A stretch of 64,000 nucleotides of DNA, taken from the NCBI GenBank assembly GCA_003254925.1, contig QANZ01046144.1, positions 86,399 to 150,398 on the forward strand, given 5' to 3'. This stretch comes from Chamaecrista fasciculata. Its lineage: Eukaryota; Streptophyta; Magnoliopsida; Fabales; Fabaceae. Under the pieces are notes generated by a model. That model was not told the origin of the DNA. It was given only the letters and a program-made list of their open reading frames with translations, and ran no database searches. A program made the translations under genes and the position numbers. The stretch's first letter is position 1. The number at the start of each line of letters is the position of its first letter. Positions 44,843-62,992 of this stretch are shown one piece after another.

Positions 44843-46235
44843 CACTAATAATTTAATACATGGGGCATAACTTTCTTACTCCAAATTTTAGAGACGAAAA
44901 ATGAAATTTTGCCTCATGTATTAATAATAATATTAATGATTACATCAAATAAGACACTTCTTGGTTCGCTTACTAGCTAATAAGAATATGTACGAACCTC
45001 TTCAATATATGGCTTCATATATTTGGAGCTATGATATGGCTCTCAACTACTATGTATGTTTTTCTTTGTCTATCTATATCAGTATATTTAAATGAAATAC
45101 TTTCGTTTTGTGTCTTATTTGAATAAAGTGAGATCCTCGAATAAAATAGTGTAAATGAAATACATTAGTCACATACAAAAGAAGGTCTCATCAACCCAAA
45201 TTCCAAAATGTGATTCACCTTCGATGCTAAAGTTAGAATATAGATCAGAGTGTGGGAGTAAATTTTTCTGTGGAAATGAGAATGGTTACCTGAGAATGTG
45301 TGTCTTCTTGTATTTATCCTCCTCCCCTTTTGGTCTCATGTCTTTTACTCAAGTTGCAAATTTGGTTTCGTATCACTTTTGGTCAAGTTATAAAATCGAT
45401 CTTATATCTTTGCAAAAAATTTTACCGTCAATCCCATCTGAGACCAATTCTGCAACCTGATCAAAATATATAAGGTAAATTTAGCAACATGAACCAGAGA
45501 TATGAGACTGAAATTGTAATATGGGACAAAATCTACAACCTGAGCAAAAAATATGAGACAAAAAATACAACAAAAAATATTTATGGGACCAAATTAAGAC
45601 TTAAACAAAAGTTATGAGATCAAAAATTCAATTTAATCTTTTAATTTTAATTAAGTGTTTTTATACAAATTAAACAAAATATATACATATATTATATATA
45701 TAATATTAATTTAATATATATAACATAATAATTTTATCAAAAAAAAAAAAGTCGGCCCCCCCTCCCACTAATTCCTGGCTCCGTCCCTGCTTCTAGGGAA
45801 GTTCTTTTAACAGATGAGGTGGCCATACTCACTGCAATATAAAAAAAATACCAAGAGCATTTGAGTACTAACGTGAGATAAAAAAAAATAAAAGAAAAGA
45901 AAATACACTAACAAATACTTGGTCATGTTCAGAAATCCCAAAATCAGACAGTTCAGTCATGTGAGATGAACCCAGAAGATGATGAGATGAACCCAGAAGA
46001 TGAAGACGTGCTTAACCTTAGTGAACCACTGAAGCGAAGAAATGCAAAGATGATGAGGCGACGACGACGAGGCGACAACGACGACGACTGAAGCGAAGTG
46101 AAGAAAAAGTAACGGCGAAGAGTCGAAGACTGAAGAAATTAGGGTTGGGAATATGAAAGAGGAGAAGTGAAATTGTGAAAATGAAGTGGAGGGAGATTAG
46201 TCTAATTAGAAGAAGCGAAGGCCAAAAGTCTAGAG
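44843..46235. other. FT-D 3' region and intergenic
   Basis: 44843-45150 is the FT 3' flank shared with FT-A. 45190-45300 has an LTR-like CTAACTTTAGCATCGAAGG (minus). 45890-46235 is low-complexity. No gene. Confidence 0.55.
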
Positions 46236-46467
46236 TTTAGGGTTTTAATTTTAATTATATGTATATATAATTTTTTTTTTTAAAATAAGGTGGGCTGACT
46301 CACTAACTCACCAACTCACTCGAGCTAGCCCACCGCGAGCCGCGAGCTAAGTGAGCCAACCCACTCGAGCTAAAATTTTTGGCGAGCCAGATTTTCTCAA
46401 CTCGGCTCGCCAAATTTGGTGGGCTAAACGAGTCAGTCCACCGGGCCCGGCTCACTTTGACAGCTCT
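46236..46467. repeat. Partial copy of the 9247 hAT element
   Basis: Reverse complement of the left half of 9247-9773, including the terminal GGCTCACTTTGACAGCTCTA. The other end is not found. Confidence 0.8.
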
Positions 46468-46839
46468 AAATAATGTTTATGATCTAATAACTGGTCTAAT
46501 TTTATTTTTCATTGAATAATAAATTGTGTTCATTAGTTTCTTGCCGTGGTTTTCATTTTGTCGAAACAAAACAAACACCTAAATGTCACGAAAAAAAATA
46601 AAACACCTAATTTTTTTAATTAATTAAGAATGATAATAAATAATCTCATTAGAATTTTCAAATTTCCGATCACGTGAACGACGATAACCAGGGCTTAGCT
46701 CAGCTCAAAAAGCTAAAACCCCAATTTCGTGATCTACAAACCGACATCAAAACCCTTTAACCACCTCAACATAGCATAGAGATCTCTCTTCTTCTTCTCT
46801 CTTCTTCTTCTTCCTCTTCACCTCTCAATCTCATACACT

Positions 46840-51965
<5,126 letters not shown>

Positions 51966-52364
51966 ACTAATGTTCGTTGAGTTTATATATTTCTTTTGGC
52001 CATATTTTATACTTCCAGGTTTTTGATCTACGTCCAATTTGTTTATTTGAAGGAAAGACAGTTTGGTCTCTCCAGGAACATGTTTGCCTCATTTCAAAGG
52101 TACTAGAGCGAGGTAATAGGTCATATATTCACAATTTTCCGGAAACAATTGATTCTTTTAGCAGATTGATTATATCTATTGTAGCTCTGTTGTTAAACAA
52201 TCAAGTATACTGTGTATAACGGAATAAAAATAATATATACTGACTGTTATATTCAAATAGGCAGCATATTTGGGCACTAGTTGTTGCCTCTTTATATTGC
52301 CTTCTTTTTTTCAATTCTGTCATGCAACTTGTTCATCTAACAGTAATAAACAATGGAAGGATAG
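51966..52364. other. 3'UTR and downstream of the PTGES2-like gene
   Basis: No gene seen. Confidence 0.55.
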
Positions 52365-52373
52365 CTTGTTGAA

Positions 52374-53354
52374 GGCCAAAGTTTTGTTTGGGTCCCTCAT
52401 ATTTGCCCAAAGTTTTGTTTTGATCTCTCGTCTTTTTTCATTCCGTTTTGGTTTGTCTAACTTTTTAAAATGTTTCCGAGTTAGTCTCTCAGCATTTTCC
52501 ATTCAACTTTTTCTTTAAAAAAAGGTAAAATTAACTTTAATATCTCAAAAGTTTTATTATTTTACATTAAGGTCTTTTTTTTTATAATAGGATCAAAATG
52601 TAAAGAAAAGAAAGAAATGAGAGTTTAAATTGATTTCACCCCAGAATTACAAAAAGCATACGCAGACGAAGCACTCTCTTCTTCCCAACCCATCTTTAGT
52701 TGTTGTCGATGTCACCTTTCGTCTTTCTCGATTAACTTTCTGGTAAGAGACACGACAACTCTGACGACTATAAAAACTTTTAACCCAAGGTTTGTTGACC
52801 TTCTGAGTTTAATGACGGCCTCCATTTTGCGGAAAAATAATTGGAAAGTCGCAAAAAAGTTATATAGTCGTTGAAAAATTACACAATCGTCAAAAATCAT
52901 ATTTTTTATCATTTTTTCGCAAAATGGAGGCTGTCATTGACTTCGAATGTCAAAAAACCTTGGGTTAGTTGTTTTTATAGTCGTCAGAGTCACCGTGTAT
53001 CTTATCGGAGAAGATGACTGGTGTGTATCTCATCGGAGAAAACGACTGGCGACAGCACCAATAGCAAAAGATGGGGGAGTAAGAAGTGGGATGTTGCAAT
53101 CTGGGTTTGTGAAGAGGAAGAAATGGGATGTTCCAATAGGCGTTTGTTTTTTTAAATTTTGGGATAAAATCAATTTAAACTCTCCATTTTTCTTTTCCTT
53201 ATGTTTTGATCCTATTATAAAAAGAAAACAATTTTAATGCAAAATAATAAAACTTTTAAGATATTAAAGTTAGTTTTACCTTTTTTTCTTTGTGGAAAAT
53301 GCCGAGGGAGTAGAACATTTTGGAATGTTGAGAGACCAAAACAGAACTTTGGCC
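52374..53354. mobile_element. Non-autonomous Mutator-like element, 981 bp
   Basis: A perfect 9-bp duplication CTTGTTGAA flanks it (52365-52373, 53355-53363). The ends GGCCAAAGTTTTGTTT and its near inverse are TIRs. Inner mirrored arms (AAAACTTTTAACCCAAGGTTT near 52770 against AACCTTGGGTTAGTTGTTTTTATAG near 52960) make most of it palindromic. No transposase. Confidence 0.85.
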
Positions 53355-53363
53355 CTTGTTGAA

Positions 53364-55144
53364 TAGGTCAACAATGTTAGTAATTTAGCAAAAATGTTAG
53401 TTCCTTGACCTTTTCTAAAAATTTACAGAAACTGTTTAAATTGTCAAGAAAAAATTAGGTTGGTATAAATTTTATTGGGCGGATAAAAAAATTACTTATG
53501 TATATTCAACATTAAAATTTAATTCCATAATTTTATAATTGATGATAATAGTTTATAATTCTACATTCATTTATCTTCTGGAGTTTTTCCGTCATTCAAA
53601 TTCTGTTGAAATAATATATATTTCATTTAAACTTCTATATTGTTCAGCTTCATATAAATATAGTCATTGTTTTAAAAACTATGCAACTATTACGAATGAT
53701 AGTCTATTGTTACTCCGACAAATGGCCGTTAAAAAGCTAAATAAAGAGTAGCAAGCCCCGATGGATAAGCTTCTAAAAAAAATATTTTATTTATAAAATT
53801 TTTTAAAAGGGAATCTTTCAATAAAAGTATTACAATTTTTATGTTTGAATATTATGATTTAAATTTATAATTATTAGAATTTTTAATTAAAAAAATATTT
53901 TATCATATGTGATAATTAACCTTTATTTTTTTAATTTAAAGTTGTGAAATACTACTTAATCTCATCTATTACTTTCTTTTATTATATAAAGTCAATTAAT
54001 TATCATGATTCACATATTTATTTTTTGTTTTTGTAATTTTTAATTAAATTATTTATTATCGACTATAAAACTCCTCAAACATATAAAATAGTATAGAAGT
54101 ATAGATAGATAAAAATGCTTAAATTATTAAAATTGTTTAGATACAAAATGACTAAAGTACTTTTAATTAATAAAATTGATAAAAAAAATAATTTTTAGTT
54201 TTTTACAAATGCTCTAAATGGTACTTACAAAATTGAATTTTTTTTTAAAAAAATTATTTCAACTTTTTTCTTAATTCTACTTTTTCTAAAAAAAATTGCC
54301 CAAAGAAGTTTATAATTAAAAAAAATACTTCGGAACTAAAAAAAAAAATCTACCAAAACGGGCTCGATAGAGGCAATTTTGATGATAATACAATAATCAG
54401 TAACAGTCAACTATTGTATCATCCTGAGTTTCTTTCCAATTTTCTTTTAACACCATTTCTTAGTAACTATTTATCTATTTTATTTTTCATCATAAACATC
54501 TTTAGAAAGCCCGAAGTAAATAATCACCGTGATTCGAAAGAACTTGTAAAAGGTTATGCGTTTTTGGAGACCCAATGTTATTATACCAGCAGCTTTTTGT
54601 GTTCTTTGCTCATACCACAAATCAAGAGTGATGTTAGGCCAAGTACGGTAAGTGACACTCTGTATAGAGAATAGCAACCACCTTTGGGTTCTCTTTCTTT
54701 CTGCCAGCACGTCTGAACCTTTTAACAAAGGAATTCTCATCAAGTTTGCATATAAAGTAAACAAATATAAATTAAAACATTATAGGAGCAAAAACATAAA
54801 TAGCAACACAGCTCAAGCTAAGTCAACCACTTCTAGCGTGACGTGTATAATTTTTTATAGGTTTGGCAATGACGGCATGACATGGAATAAAGACACATTG
54901 TATTGCAGAATCCCGTCTTTTTCACCTGCCATGGATTTAATGAGTTTTCCTACCAGAATGTAATGCGATGTCAAGCAACATGTGTTCGATGAAGGAAATC
55001 AAAACTATTCCCCGTCAAGAAAAACATTGGCAATTTAATTTGGCGAAATTGGAATTGGCTCACCATGGATAAACATACATGTAAACTGCGTAAATCAGTT
55101 TAATCTTTTTTTTACTTCTGGCCAAAAAAAACAAAGTCAATACC
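53364..55144. other. Intergenic
   Basis: Very AT-rich. The open frames at 54414-54963 have no recognisable domain, and I do not call them genes. Confidence 0.5.
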
Positions 55145-57943
55145 TCAGTCAAACGCTAGAAGCTCGTCCAGCTGCTCTTCTGTCCAATGAGGGATTGAAG
55201 TTTTTGGAATTAGTATCTCCTTGTTCCTTTCTATTAGATTTTTCATCCCCGTTTCCGGACCATCAGATTCAGATATGTCAATAGAGTTTGTAAATGAAGC
55301 ATTGTTTGGAGCATTTGTAGCACCATGTGCAGGATTGTTTCCATCTATTTTGTGGGGGTGGTTGGGTTGACCATCCATCTCGTTCTCAAGCTCATTGCCA
55401 GGGGACACGTTCTCCCTATACGAAATAACATTTTGGTTTCTGATTCCATTATCAGATTGTTTGCTTCCTGAAACTTTATCTCTTCCCCTCTTATCAACAT
55501 CTTCCTTCTCTTTAAACCTTAAAGTTAAGGAAAGATTAGTAATAATTCCGTTCGTCCTTTCCCGTGGCACTGAAAGAGTATTGATCGGCTCCCATAACTT
55601 CTCGTTGATTCCTAATATGAAGAACAGAAGAAAGCTAATTTATGAGCGCACATTTGTATCAAGTGTTACAGAGTATGGCATCAGAATTCAGAATAAAAGA
55701 AACACCTCGTCAATAGTGAATTCAGGAGGAGCTAATAGAACATAATCCAAGTTGTTATATATGGAAACAGATGCCTACCTATAATAGGAGGAGCAGTGCG
55801 TCTTAAAGGTGTCGGATAAAGTTCTGACGGAGGTCCGCTGTCCTTGGAAAAAATCTGTTCAACATAAACAGGTTATCAGCATATAAGCAAATTCTTAATA
55901 GATCAAAATAAAATATAATTTGACGACGACAAGCATTCTCATTCATCCATCAAATGGGGAAATCAGCAAATTCACCTCTGAAAGAAAAGCAAAGGAAAAA
56001 TAATTCGCACCATTGCATTCAAGGTGATGCAGAAAACAGTGAGGATTTTTTTTATTGCAAAAACAATGAGGATTTGTTCTCAGTGATATACTGGTATAGC
56101 ATAAAACGAAAATGAATTAATCAAATTTGTTTCCAAGCGTCTTTGAGAACCTACTTAGATAAGTGAAAGGGAATAATCCTAAACATCCAGCTAAGAATTC
56201 ATAATTCTGGACCTGTGAGCCAATATAGAGTCTCATGATATTTGACTATTATTATTTGGTAATACCTGATAATGAGATTATTCCCGATTCACTTAGGAAC
56301 CGCTTGAACACAACTTTCCATCTGCATAAAGTTCTGAAAATTTCGGACACTGACCATTTTAGCAAATTAGTAGAAAATCCAATCCATTTCTTGCTAGAAG
56401 ACCCTGACTAATTGGATGAGATGCCTAATTGGAATGTTCTCCTAGTATCTTGTTATCAGTGGTAGCAGTTATGTTTCTCACTCTCTTAACATGAGATGCC
56501 TAATTGGAATATTTTCCTAGGATCTTGTGCAATTCTTATCTGATTTTCTGTATCAGAAATGAACTGAAAATCTCAAGTATATTAAAAGTTACTGTGATAT
56601 TCTTTTAATATAGTCGATTAAAGGCCGGATTATGATCCATAAATACATTTTCGACAATGAATTGTTTACAAAAGAGCAGACAATGCTCGGGGAGGGCAGG
56701 GTAATGAGGGAGAGGGAATTAGTGCTTGAGAATGCTCCAGATCAGTTGATGTCAGAGTGAATCGTAGATCCCAAACGAAATGTTAAGATTAAATCCAAAA
56801 GTTTCTCTAATTAATTGGATTAAAAGTGAACTCAACATGAACATGATCACATACCTTGACAATGTTGCGAGATGTTATATTCAGATAGCAAACAGAGCGA
56901 ATGGGAGAAAACACAGCAACCTGAAATAAAGAACTAGTAGGTTTGCTCATCAAACTAGAACTAGGCATTTAGTTAACGCAAAATGCTCCTGTATCCAGAT
57001 GAATAAGTGATAGACCTTTTGGAGAACCAAAACTGAACCAAGCTTTACATCCTTTCCAAATTTTCCGTCGGTGAAAACTTTACGATGTACACTGGCTCCA
57101 ATTGTACCTGAGGGATCCTGAAATTCAAGCTCGGGTCATGTGAGAAAGAATCATAATCCATAGAGACAAATCACCAGCGCATGTTCTAATTATACCTTTA
57201 AGGTCACCATCAAGTCTCCAAAACCGTTTGGAGTGCACGATTTAACAACGGCAAGGACCTATTTCCAAGCAACCAATCACTATATATACAAAATAATGGT
57301 AATATAGAGCGATATCACCAAATCATCTTCTGAAACATCCGGTAATACCTGAACAACTCGTTCAATATAAAGATGCTTCGTTATTGAGCTCAACGGCGTA
57401 CCAAACGCCACTCTATTACCATCGGCCATGCCTAAAAATCCGAAAAAGAAACCGTCGAAATTAAAATTCAGCAATAGTTTAGCAAGACTATGCACTACTC
57501 CAAACGATTGTAAAAGGAGAAAAAGAATGATGTGAAAAACCTTCTCGACGAAGAAATTCCAAAGCAGAGAGCCAAGCGTTGCTGTTAAAGTCGTAATCAC
57601 TCTCGTCGCCATTTTCAACAACTCGCCTTATGAATTCTTGTGTAGGAAGCGGATCGGCGGCATCTTCCGATGAGCTCCGGTGAGTTAGGGCTCTGCGATC
57701 CATTGCGGCCTGAACGGCGCCGGCAGGACCGGGAATGAGGCGGCGGCGCGTGGATTGAGGCGAAGGATATTGAGATTGGGAAGAGGCTAGGGTTTGAGAT
57801 GAACGGTGGAGATTGGATCGTGAAGCGGCGGCGGCGGAAGATTTCGGCGGCGAATCGCGGAGGCGACGCTTGCAAGGGCGGAGGAAAGATTCGAGGTCAG
57901 AATCGTCAATGTCGAGAGCTTCCCAAGGTTCCATCATGATCAT
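55145..57943 (-). CDS. HROB: HROB-like homologous-recombination OB-fold protein (DUF4539 type)
   Basis: Seven exons: 57943-57541, 57431-57319, 57258-57196, 57117-57016, 56920-56855, 55854-55779, 55611-55145, giving 429 aa. A Ser-rich disordered N-terminus carries the family motif RRLIPGPAGAVQAA (about residues 68-81), then an NAWLSALEFL helix. About residues 165-240 form the OB-fold: VLAVVKSCTPNGFGDLMVTL, DPSGTIGASVHRKVF, KLGSVLVLQKVAVFSP. A polar C-terminal tail ends WTEEQLDELLAFD. Vertebrate HROB (C17orf53) loads the MCM8-MCM9 helicase during DNA repair synthesis in homologous recombination. The plant function is inferred from family. Three ATGs lie close together; I take the outermost (57943), but 57937 or 57934 could be used. 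Promoter side 57944-58020 is short. Confidence 0.85.
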
Positions 57944-58850
57944 CGCATTTCTTCATCGTTCTCTTTCTTCCTTCTGAACCTAAGTAACTACATATGAAGA
58001 AATGCGTACGAAAAAATCAAATCAAAATGTGAAAGCGCGGGAACAATGTTGGACTGGGCCGTCCGTTCATTTAGGTTGGGCTTATGGGCCGCCTTATTGC
58101 AAGACTGACTATTGGGCCAGCGACATTCCCTTTTATTTTTTATTTTTAAAATATGAATAGATATTAGATATTAGATTGTAAATTTTATCTTTTGATTTAT
58201 ATTTGAGGTTCTGGCAAAAAAATAAAATTTATATTTGAGTCTACGAAACATGAACACTTTATTTTAAAGGCGTGTCGCTGTGTTGGATACGGACACGTGT
58301 ACGATACTCACACACATGACACGTATTCATAAGTTTTATAATATAAAATTAATTTTTTGTGATTTTAACATGATAAACAATAAAAAATAATAATACATAT
58401 GACATATATTATGAATAGATATTCTAATTTTTAAAATTTTCATCAAAATTTATATATTTTAAATTATTTATATATATAATTATATACAGTGTCGTGTCGT
58501 AAAATTTTAAGAACTTGACATGTCAATGTGTTTGTGTCGTGTCTTCTGTCTGTAATTTATATGAGTGTTTATGCTTCCTAGATTTGAGGTGTGTTGTCTT
58601 TTTTATATATATGATTTGTTTTTTTAATATAGAAGAGCAAGCTTGATCTAATGTCAATCTTTTTAGCCTTGCAATTCTTGTCATATTGGTGTCTGTATTA
58701 CTATGTACTATGAATGAATAGATTTGCCATTTGACCAAAAAGAATATATAAGGATGTAATAAAAAACGAAATTTACAAAATTCTATAAAACAATGGTACT
58801 GGTACATAAGTTAAAAGTCAAAACTAAAAGTAAATTTATTTTAGGCTAAA
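57944..58850. other. Intergenic
   Basis: Contains degenerate inverted GTGTCGTGTC / GACACGAC motifs (58260-58550), a likely old DNA-element relic. No gene. Confidence 0.5.
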
Positions 58851-58851
58851 G

Positions 58852-59242
58852 TTCACTTTTGATCCCATAATTTTGGCACAGGTTTCAGTTCGGTTCCATA
58901 ACTTGTTTTTGTTGTAATTTTGGTTCCATAACTTTGGCAAAGGTCTTAATTTGATCTCATAACTTTTTTTGTTGCAATTTTGGTCCCATAACTTTTGAAA
59001 ACGTCTCACCGTTGATCCCAAACTGGTTTCCATCCATTATCTGTCGTTAAAGATGATCTGGCATACTGAGTTGGATGATGGCGTGACAAATATGGGTGAA
59101 GTTGTGAGATGGATGGAGATCAGCTTAGGACCAACGATGTGACGTTTTCAGAAATTATGAGACCAAAATTACAACAAAAAAAGTTTTGGGACTAAATTGA
59201 GACCTTTACAAAAGTAATAAGACCAAAAGTGCACTTTAACCT
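58852..59242. mobile_element. MITE-like inverted repeat, about 390 bp
   Basis: GGCTAAAGTTCACTTTTGATC at the left mirrors CCAAAAGTGCACTTTAACC at the right, with TCCCATAACTTTTG / TTATGAGACCAAAATTACAAC inside. Flanks share an imperfect TTTATTTTA/TTAATTTTA. Confidence 0.65.
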
Positions 59243-59288
59243 TAATTTTATTAAGCCAAAAGGGCCAAATCTGGTCCCTTAATTTGAT

Positions 59289-60065
59289 TTTTTTTTTTTT
59301 GTCAGTAAGATGAAACTTCATTCATGAGGAAAATGGCACAAGGCCATACAACAAGGAGACCAAGCAAGGCATAGATCTAACAATATAAACTTAGCCTCAC
59401 GCTCCACAAAGAACAATACATCAGTATAGGAGAGACATCAAAGAAATCCTAGGCAACACACCCAAGAAGGAGAAGGAAGATCAGATCTCCTATACAACAA
59501 AAAAATACATCTCAAACACACAGCCCTTAAGTTCCAGGAACCCTAAAAAATACATCAAATCATCACCAGACCATACTATACAGGAGAAGAACACCATAGC
59601 AAAAACCTTTCCAGGAAAAAACAAAGTGGACACAAACCGAGCCGGAGATTTTTTTTTTTTTACGGCGGAGAACTCCATAACCGCAAGCTACCACTCCATA
59701 GCAGTCTGAAACGCCACTTGCTTCGAATATCTTCACGGATTCTGCCAAGACTTGCAACCCTCTCGGAGGATCGATTCTTCACCAACATCAGCTTTTGAAA
59801 ACGAGCCTGGATTTTAGATCTGACATATTCTGAAAGGCTACAACACAAAACAACGTACTCCCACTATTTGAGAGAAGGGAACCTTTACTAAAAAGGAAGA
59901 GTCTACTCCTACATAGAAGAGAAGAAAAGAAGCAGAAAAAAGAAAAAAGGGGGAGGGGTTGCCGATGGCAACCCCTCCAAAACGGTCGCTGGTTGTGTGG
60001 AAACCCTAGCAGAGAGAGTTAAGAGAGAGAAAAGTAATTGTACGCATTATACCAAATGTAAGTTC
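59289..60065 (-). mobile_element. Poly(A)-tailed retroposon with 13-bp target duplication
   Basis: CCCTTAATTTGAT flanks it at 59276-59288 and 60066-60078. On the minus strand it ends with a poly(A) tail (T-run 59288-59300) after ATGAATGAAGTTTCATCTTA. No long reading frame. The variable-length duplication and tail show LINE-type reverse transcription: an internally deleted LINE or a retroposed transcript. Confidence 0.8.
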
Positions 60066-60284
60066 CCCTTAATTTGATGGAAAGGGAAAAAATCCGGTCA
60101 CTTAATTAGCCATTTATTTGTACCTAATAAATGGATTGGGTATTACAAGTAATGTAAGAGTCAAATAGAAACTGACCAAATGTAATAATACAATGTACAC
60201 AATAAATTCTCCTTAAAATACGCTTTTTAACCAGTACGTTGTGCATTTATTTAAATAGTAAAAAACTTAATAATCGTAACCAAC

Positions 60285-60400
60285 AAGTGTTTGGTGTAGT
60301 GGTTGGCAAACTACACCCTAGGTGAGAAGACCCAGGTTCGATCTTTAAAGTCGACATTGTTGAGAAGGCACTACCGTTTCGTCAAAAAGAAAAGGTAACA
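60285..60400 (+). mobile_element. tRNA-like SINE candidate
   Basis: A-box-like TGGTGTAGTGG (60292) and B-box-like GGTTCGATCT (60335-60344) with tRNA-like spacing, followed by an AAAAGAAAAGG tail. No clear duplication. Confidence 0.5.
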
Positions 60401-60479
60401 AAGTCACAACTCACATGAGACATAAAATGAGTTTGAAAAGGCAATCAAAATAACCCAAAAAAATAACTACTCCCTTCGG

Positions 60480-60861
60480 TTCTATATATCTGATGTTTAA
60501 GTTAAATGCACACAGACCAAGGAAATAATGAGTTTGATAATAGGCCCAATAATTAGGAGGCCCAATTGGCAGAAGAGGCCCTTGGCCCAATGATTCACCT
60601 CCCATATCACTCAAAATATCTCTTCTACAATCAAGGAAGTTGGTTTGTTGGGGACTCTCCTAATTAAGCCTATAAATACAAGGTGGTAACCCTATGAAAG
60701 GTACGTAACTCATTACTCACACGCTACTCATGCTAGCTCATACTCTTACTAACTTAAGCTTCGGAGGTGAATCACAGGGGAACCCCCCTGTGGTTCATTG
60801 TCTTGCAGGAAAATCTTGCAGCGAACTGGGAAACGACCCCCGGTCAAATCCTGGTTCATCA
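60480..60861 (+). mobile_element. LTR remnant with downstream primer-binding site
   Basis: Has a TATA box (CCTATAAATAC near 60670), CTTACTAACTTAAGCTTCGG, a CAGGGGAACCCCCCTG hairpin, and ends CA immediately before CTGGCGCCGACCGTGGGGA (about 60862-60880), a primer-binding-type site. No second LTR or gag/pol in the window. The 5' border is uncertain. Confidence 0.65.
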
Positions 60862-60881
60862 CTGGCGCCGACCGTGGGGAG

Positions 60882-61640
60882 AATTCATCTCTCTGCTCTT
60901 ACTCTACCGCACTCTACCGCTTTATTTATCTAACAATCTGGATTTCTCTTTTCGATAATCTGGATTTTTCATGAACAAATTCATCTCTCTTCACTCTCTG
61001 AGAATGATTGCTCAATCTTTTTCATATTTGATCATATATATGCCTCTTCACTAGTGTACCCACTGACATTTGCCTTTATTGCAGAAAAAAAAAAAAATCA
61101 AATCAAATTAGAATACGCTGGAAAAACCCCTGCTTCCCAAAGTTGCAAAAACGCTACACACAGTCTCATCTGACTACACGACAGAGCTCTTCGTTCATCC
61201 GCCATTGCTGCCACACCCATTCCGTCTCCGTCGTCGGACGTGCAGACGCCGTCGCCGGCCGGATCTGGATGACTGTCGCCGTTTCTCCGCTGAAAAATCG
61301 CAAAAACCGCCGACCCTGCACCAACTTCGACTCCACAGAGCTCTTCTTCGTCCGTCGCCGTTGCCGCCATCGGTCCCATCTCCGCCACCGAGCGAGGCAG
61401 ACTTCGTCGCCGGTCAGCTCTGCGGAAACGCCGCACACGACGCTGCCCACAACTTCGACTCCACAAAGCTTTTTTCTCTGATTCGTATGCCGCGGTTGCC
61501 GTCACCGGTCCCGTCTCCGCCACCGAGCGCTGCCAACGCCGTCGCCGGTCTGTTTTGGAGGTCCGCCAAACTGTCCTTTGAAAAAAAAAATCCTTTCACT
61601 CTCACGCAAAGGGAGGTCATGATTTTGGAGTAATCTCTTC
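60882..61640. repeat. GC-rich partly duplicated sequence, unknown
   Basis: 61180-61560 contains two or three diverged copies of a roughly 150-bp unit (AACTTCGACTCCACAGAGCT, CCGGTCCCGTCTCCGCCACC, GCCGTCGCCGGTC). Long frames arise in several phases because the region is stop-poor. No family match. Could be a transposon 5' leader. Confidence 0.45.
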
Positions 61641-62848
61641 CCTTTTCTACTTGTTTTTACTGAAATTCGGTTGATTTCCGGCTAGCTTTCGCTGTTATTT
61701 TGATTCATGTTTTATCATGGTATCTTCATGCTTGCTGGAAGTTTATTTGACAATTTTTTGGATCTCTATATTACCTCAATTGCCTAGACCTGAACTGATA
61801 AAAACATAATGCCTACAAGGTATTTGACAAAATGCCTACATGAATAATGAAAAGTTCTGGAAAAAATAACATGCTTATTGTGTGCATTGTTGCTTCTCAA
61901 CACTAAATTACTATCTTTATTCCTATATTATTCCTGTACATTCAATGCAGTATGTGAATAGGCAACGGAACATCCTTTGCTTAATTTTTGATATTTGACA
62001 TCCTCTGTTTCTCCTAGAATTGCTTGTAACACCAGAACAGCTGCTAGGTACTTGACAAGTTGCCTATATAAAAAAAATAATAATGAAACTCTCACAGAGA
62101 GGTAGGATAAAATTATAGACATGCTCACTATGTTTGTTGTGTATGTGTAGTTCTCAATTAACTAGAATGTTAATTTGGGTCAACGCTAGTGTGATTCCCA
62201 GGCCATGTGCATATACAAATATATCTATTGATAGGTGGACCAAAACATCACATGTATGTGCTGCCCTAGGTCTGTTTAATTATATAATCTCATGATTTTT
62301 ATGATGATCAAGCTAGCCTAACCCCGACTGGGTTTCCATATAAAAACCTATGGTTTTTAGCTTAAAATTCAAGCGCTGTATGTTGCAGTATTGGGTTACT
62401 ATCCTACAACCCATCAATACATTTTTATAATGATAATAAGGCATCTCTTACTTTAAAAGTTCTCATACTTTAAGCATCTCTAGCATGCGAAGATATCATA
62501 GACATTAATACATGCTTGCATATCATTTTTGACTCTTCATGTCACGTTTTTGTCTTGCTCTTCCCAACGATATGCATGGTCAGCAAGTCTTTTCTCTAAC
62601 ATGTTGCTCAATACACATAATTACATGTGCTTACCCGCTTCTGTCTTGGAAGGACATTTTTATTGCAATAAAGTGATGCAGGATTTAGTGAGGAAAAATT
62701 CACACCTCAAGTATATTTTATCGCAAGATATTATGCTCCAATAACAGCTACGTACAAGCACCTTATCAAAGGTCCCATGACAATGGTTGGCGGTCCTGAC
62801 CAAGCGGAAATGTGGGCGCCGCCGCCGTAAATGTAGGCGCCGATGGGG
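61641..62848. other. Intergenic
   Basis: AT-rich, no recognisable gene; some loosely repeated strings (GCCTACA, ACATGCTTATTGTGT / ACATGCTCACTATGT). Confidence 0.45.
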
Positions 62849-62992
62849 GCACGGACGCCAATACGAATACAAGCACAGACGCCAATATGAATTCAGGTGC
62901 GGACGCCAATATGAATACGGGCGTGAACGCCAATAGGAATACAGGCACGGACGCCAATATGAATACAGGTGCGGACGCCAATGTGAATACAG
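62849..62992 (+). repeat. 24-bp minisatellite, six copies
   Basis: Units GCACGGACGCCAATATGAAT-ACAG repeat with few changes. As the period is 8 codons, one plus-strand frame encodes DANMNTGA-like octapeptides and the minus frame FILASAPV-like ones. There is no upstream coding context, so I treat it as a repeat. Degenerate GGGCGCC/GCGTAA motifs recur at 63835-63925. Confidence 0.85.

Noticed and set aside
45155-45460. 101-codon plus-strand frame downstream of FT-D
   Set aside because: No domain; sequence resembles LTR and MITE pieces.
54414-54963. Possible small genes between the PTGES2-like and HROB-like loci
   Set aside because: AT-rich, no conserved motifs, open frames on both strands are short and unrelated.
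61098-61633. Arg/Pro-rich overlapping frames on both strands, possible gene
   Set aside because: GC-rich, stop-poor duplicated sequence; frames open in several phases, no recognisable domain.
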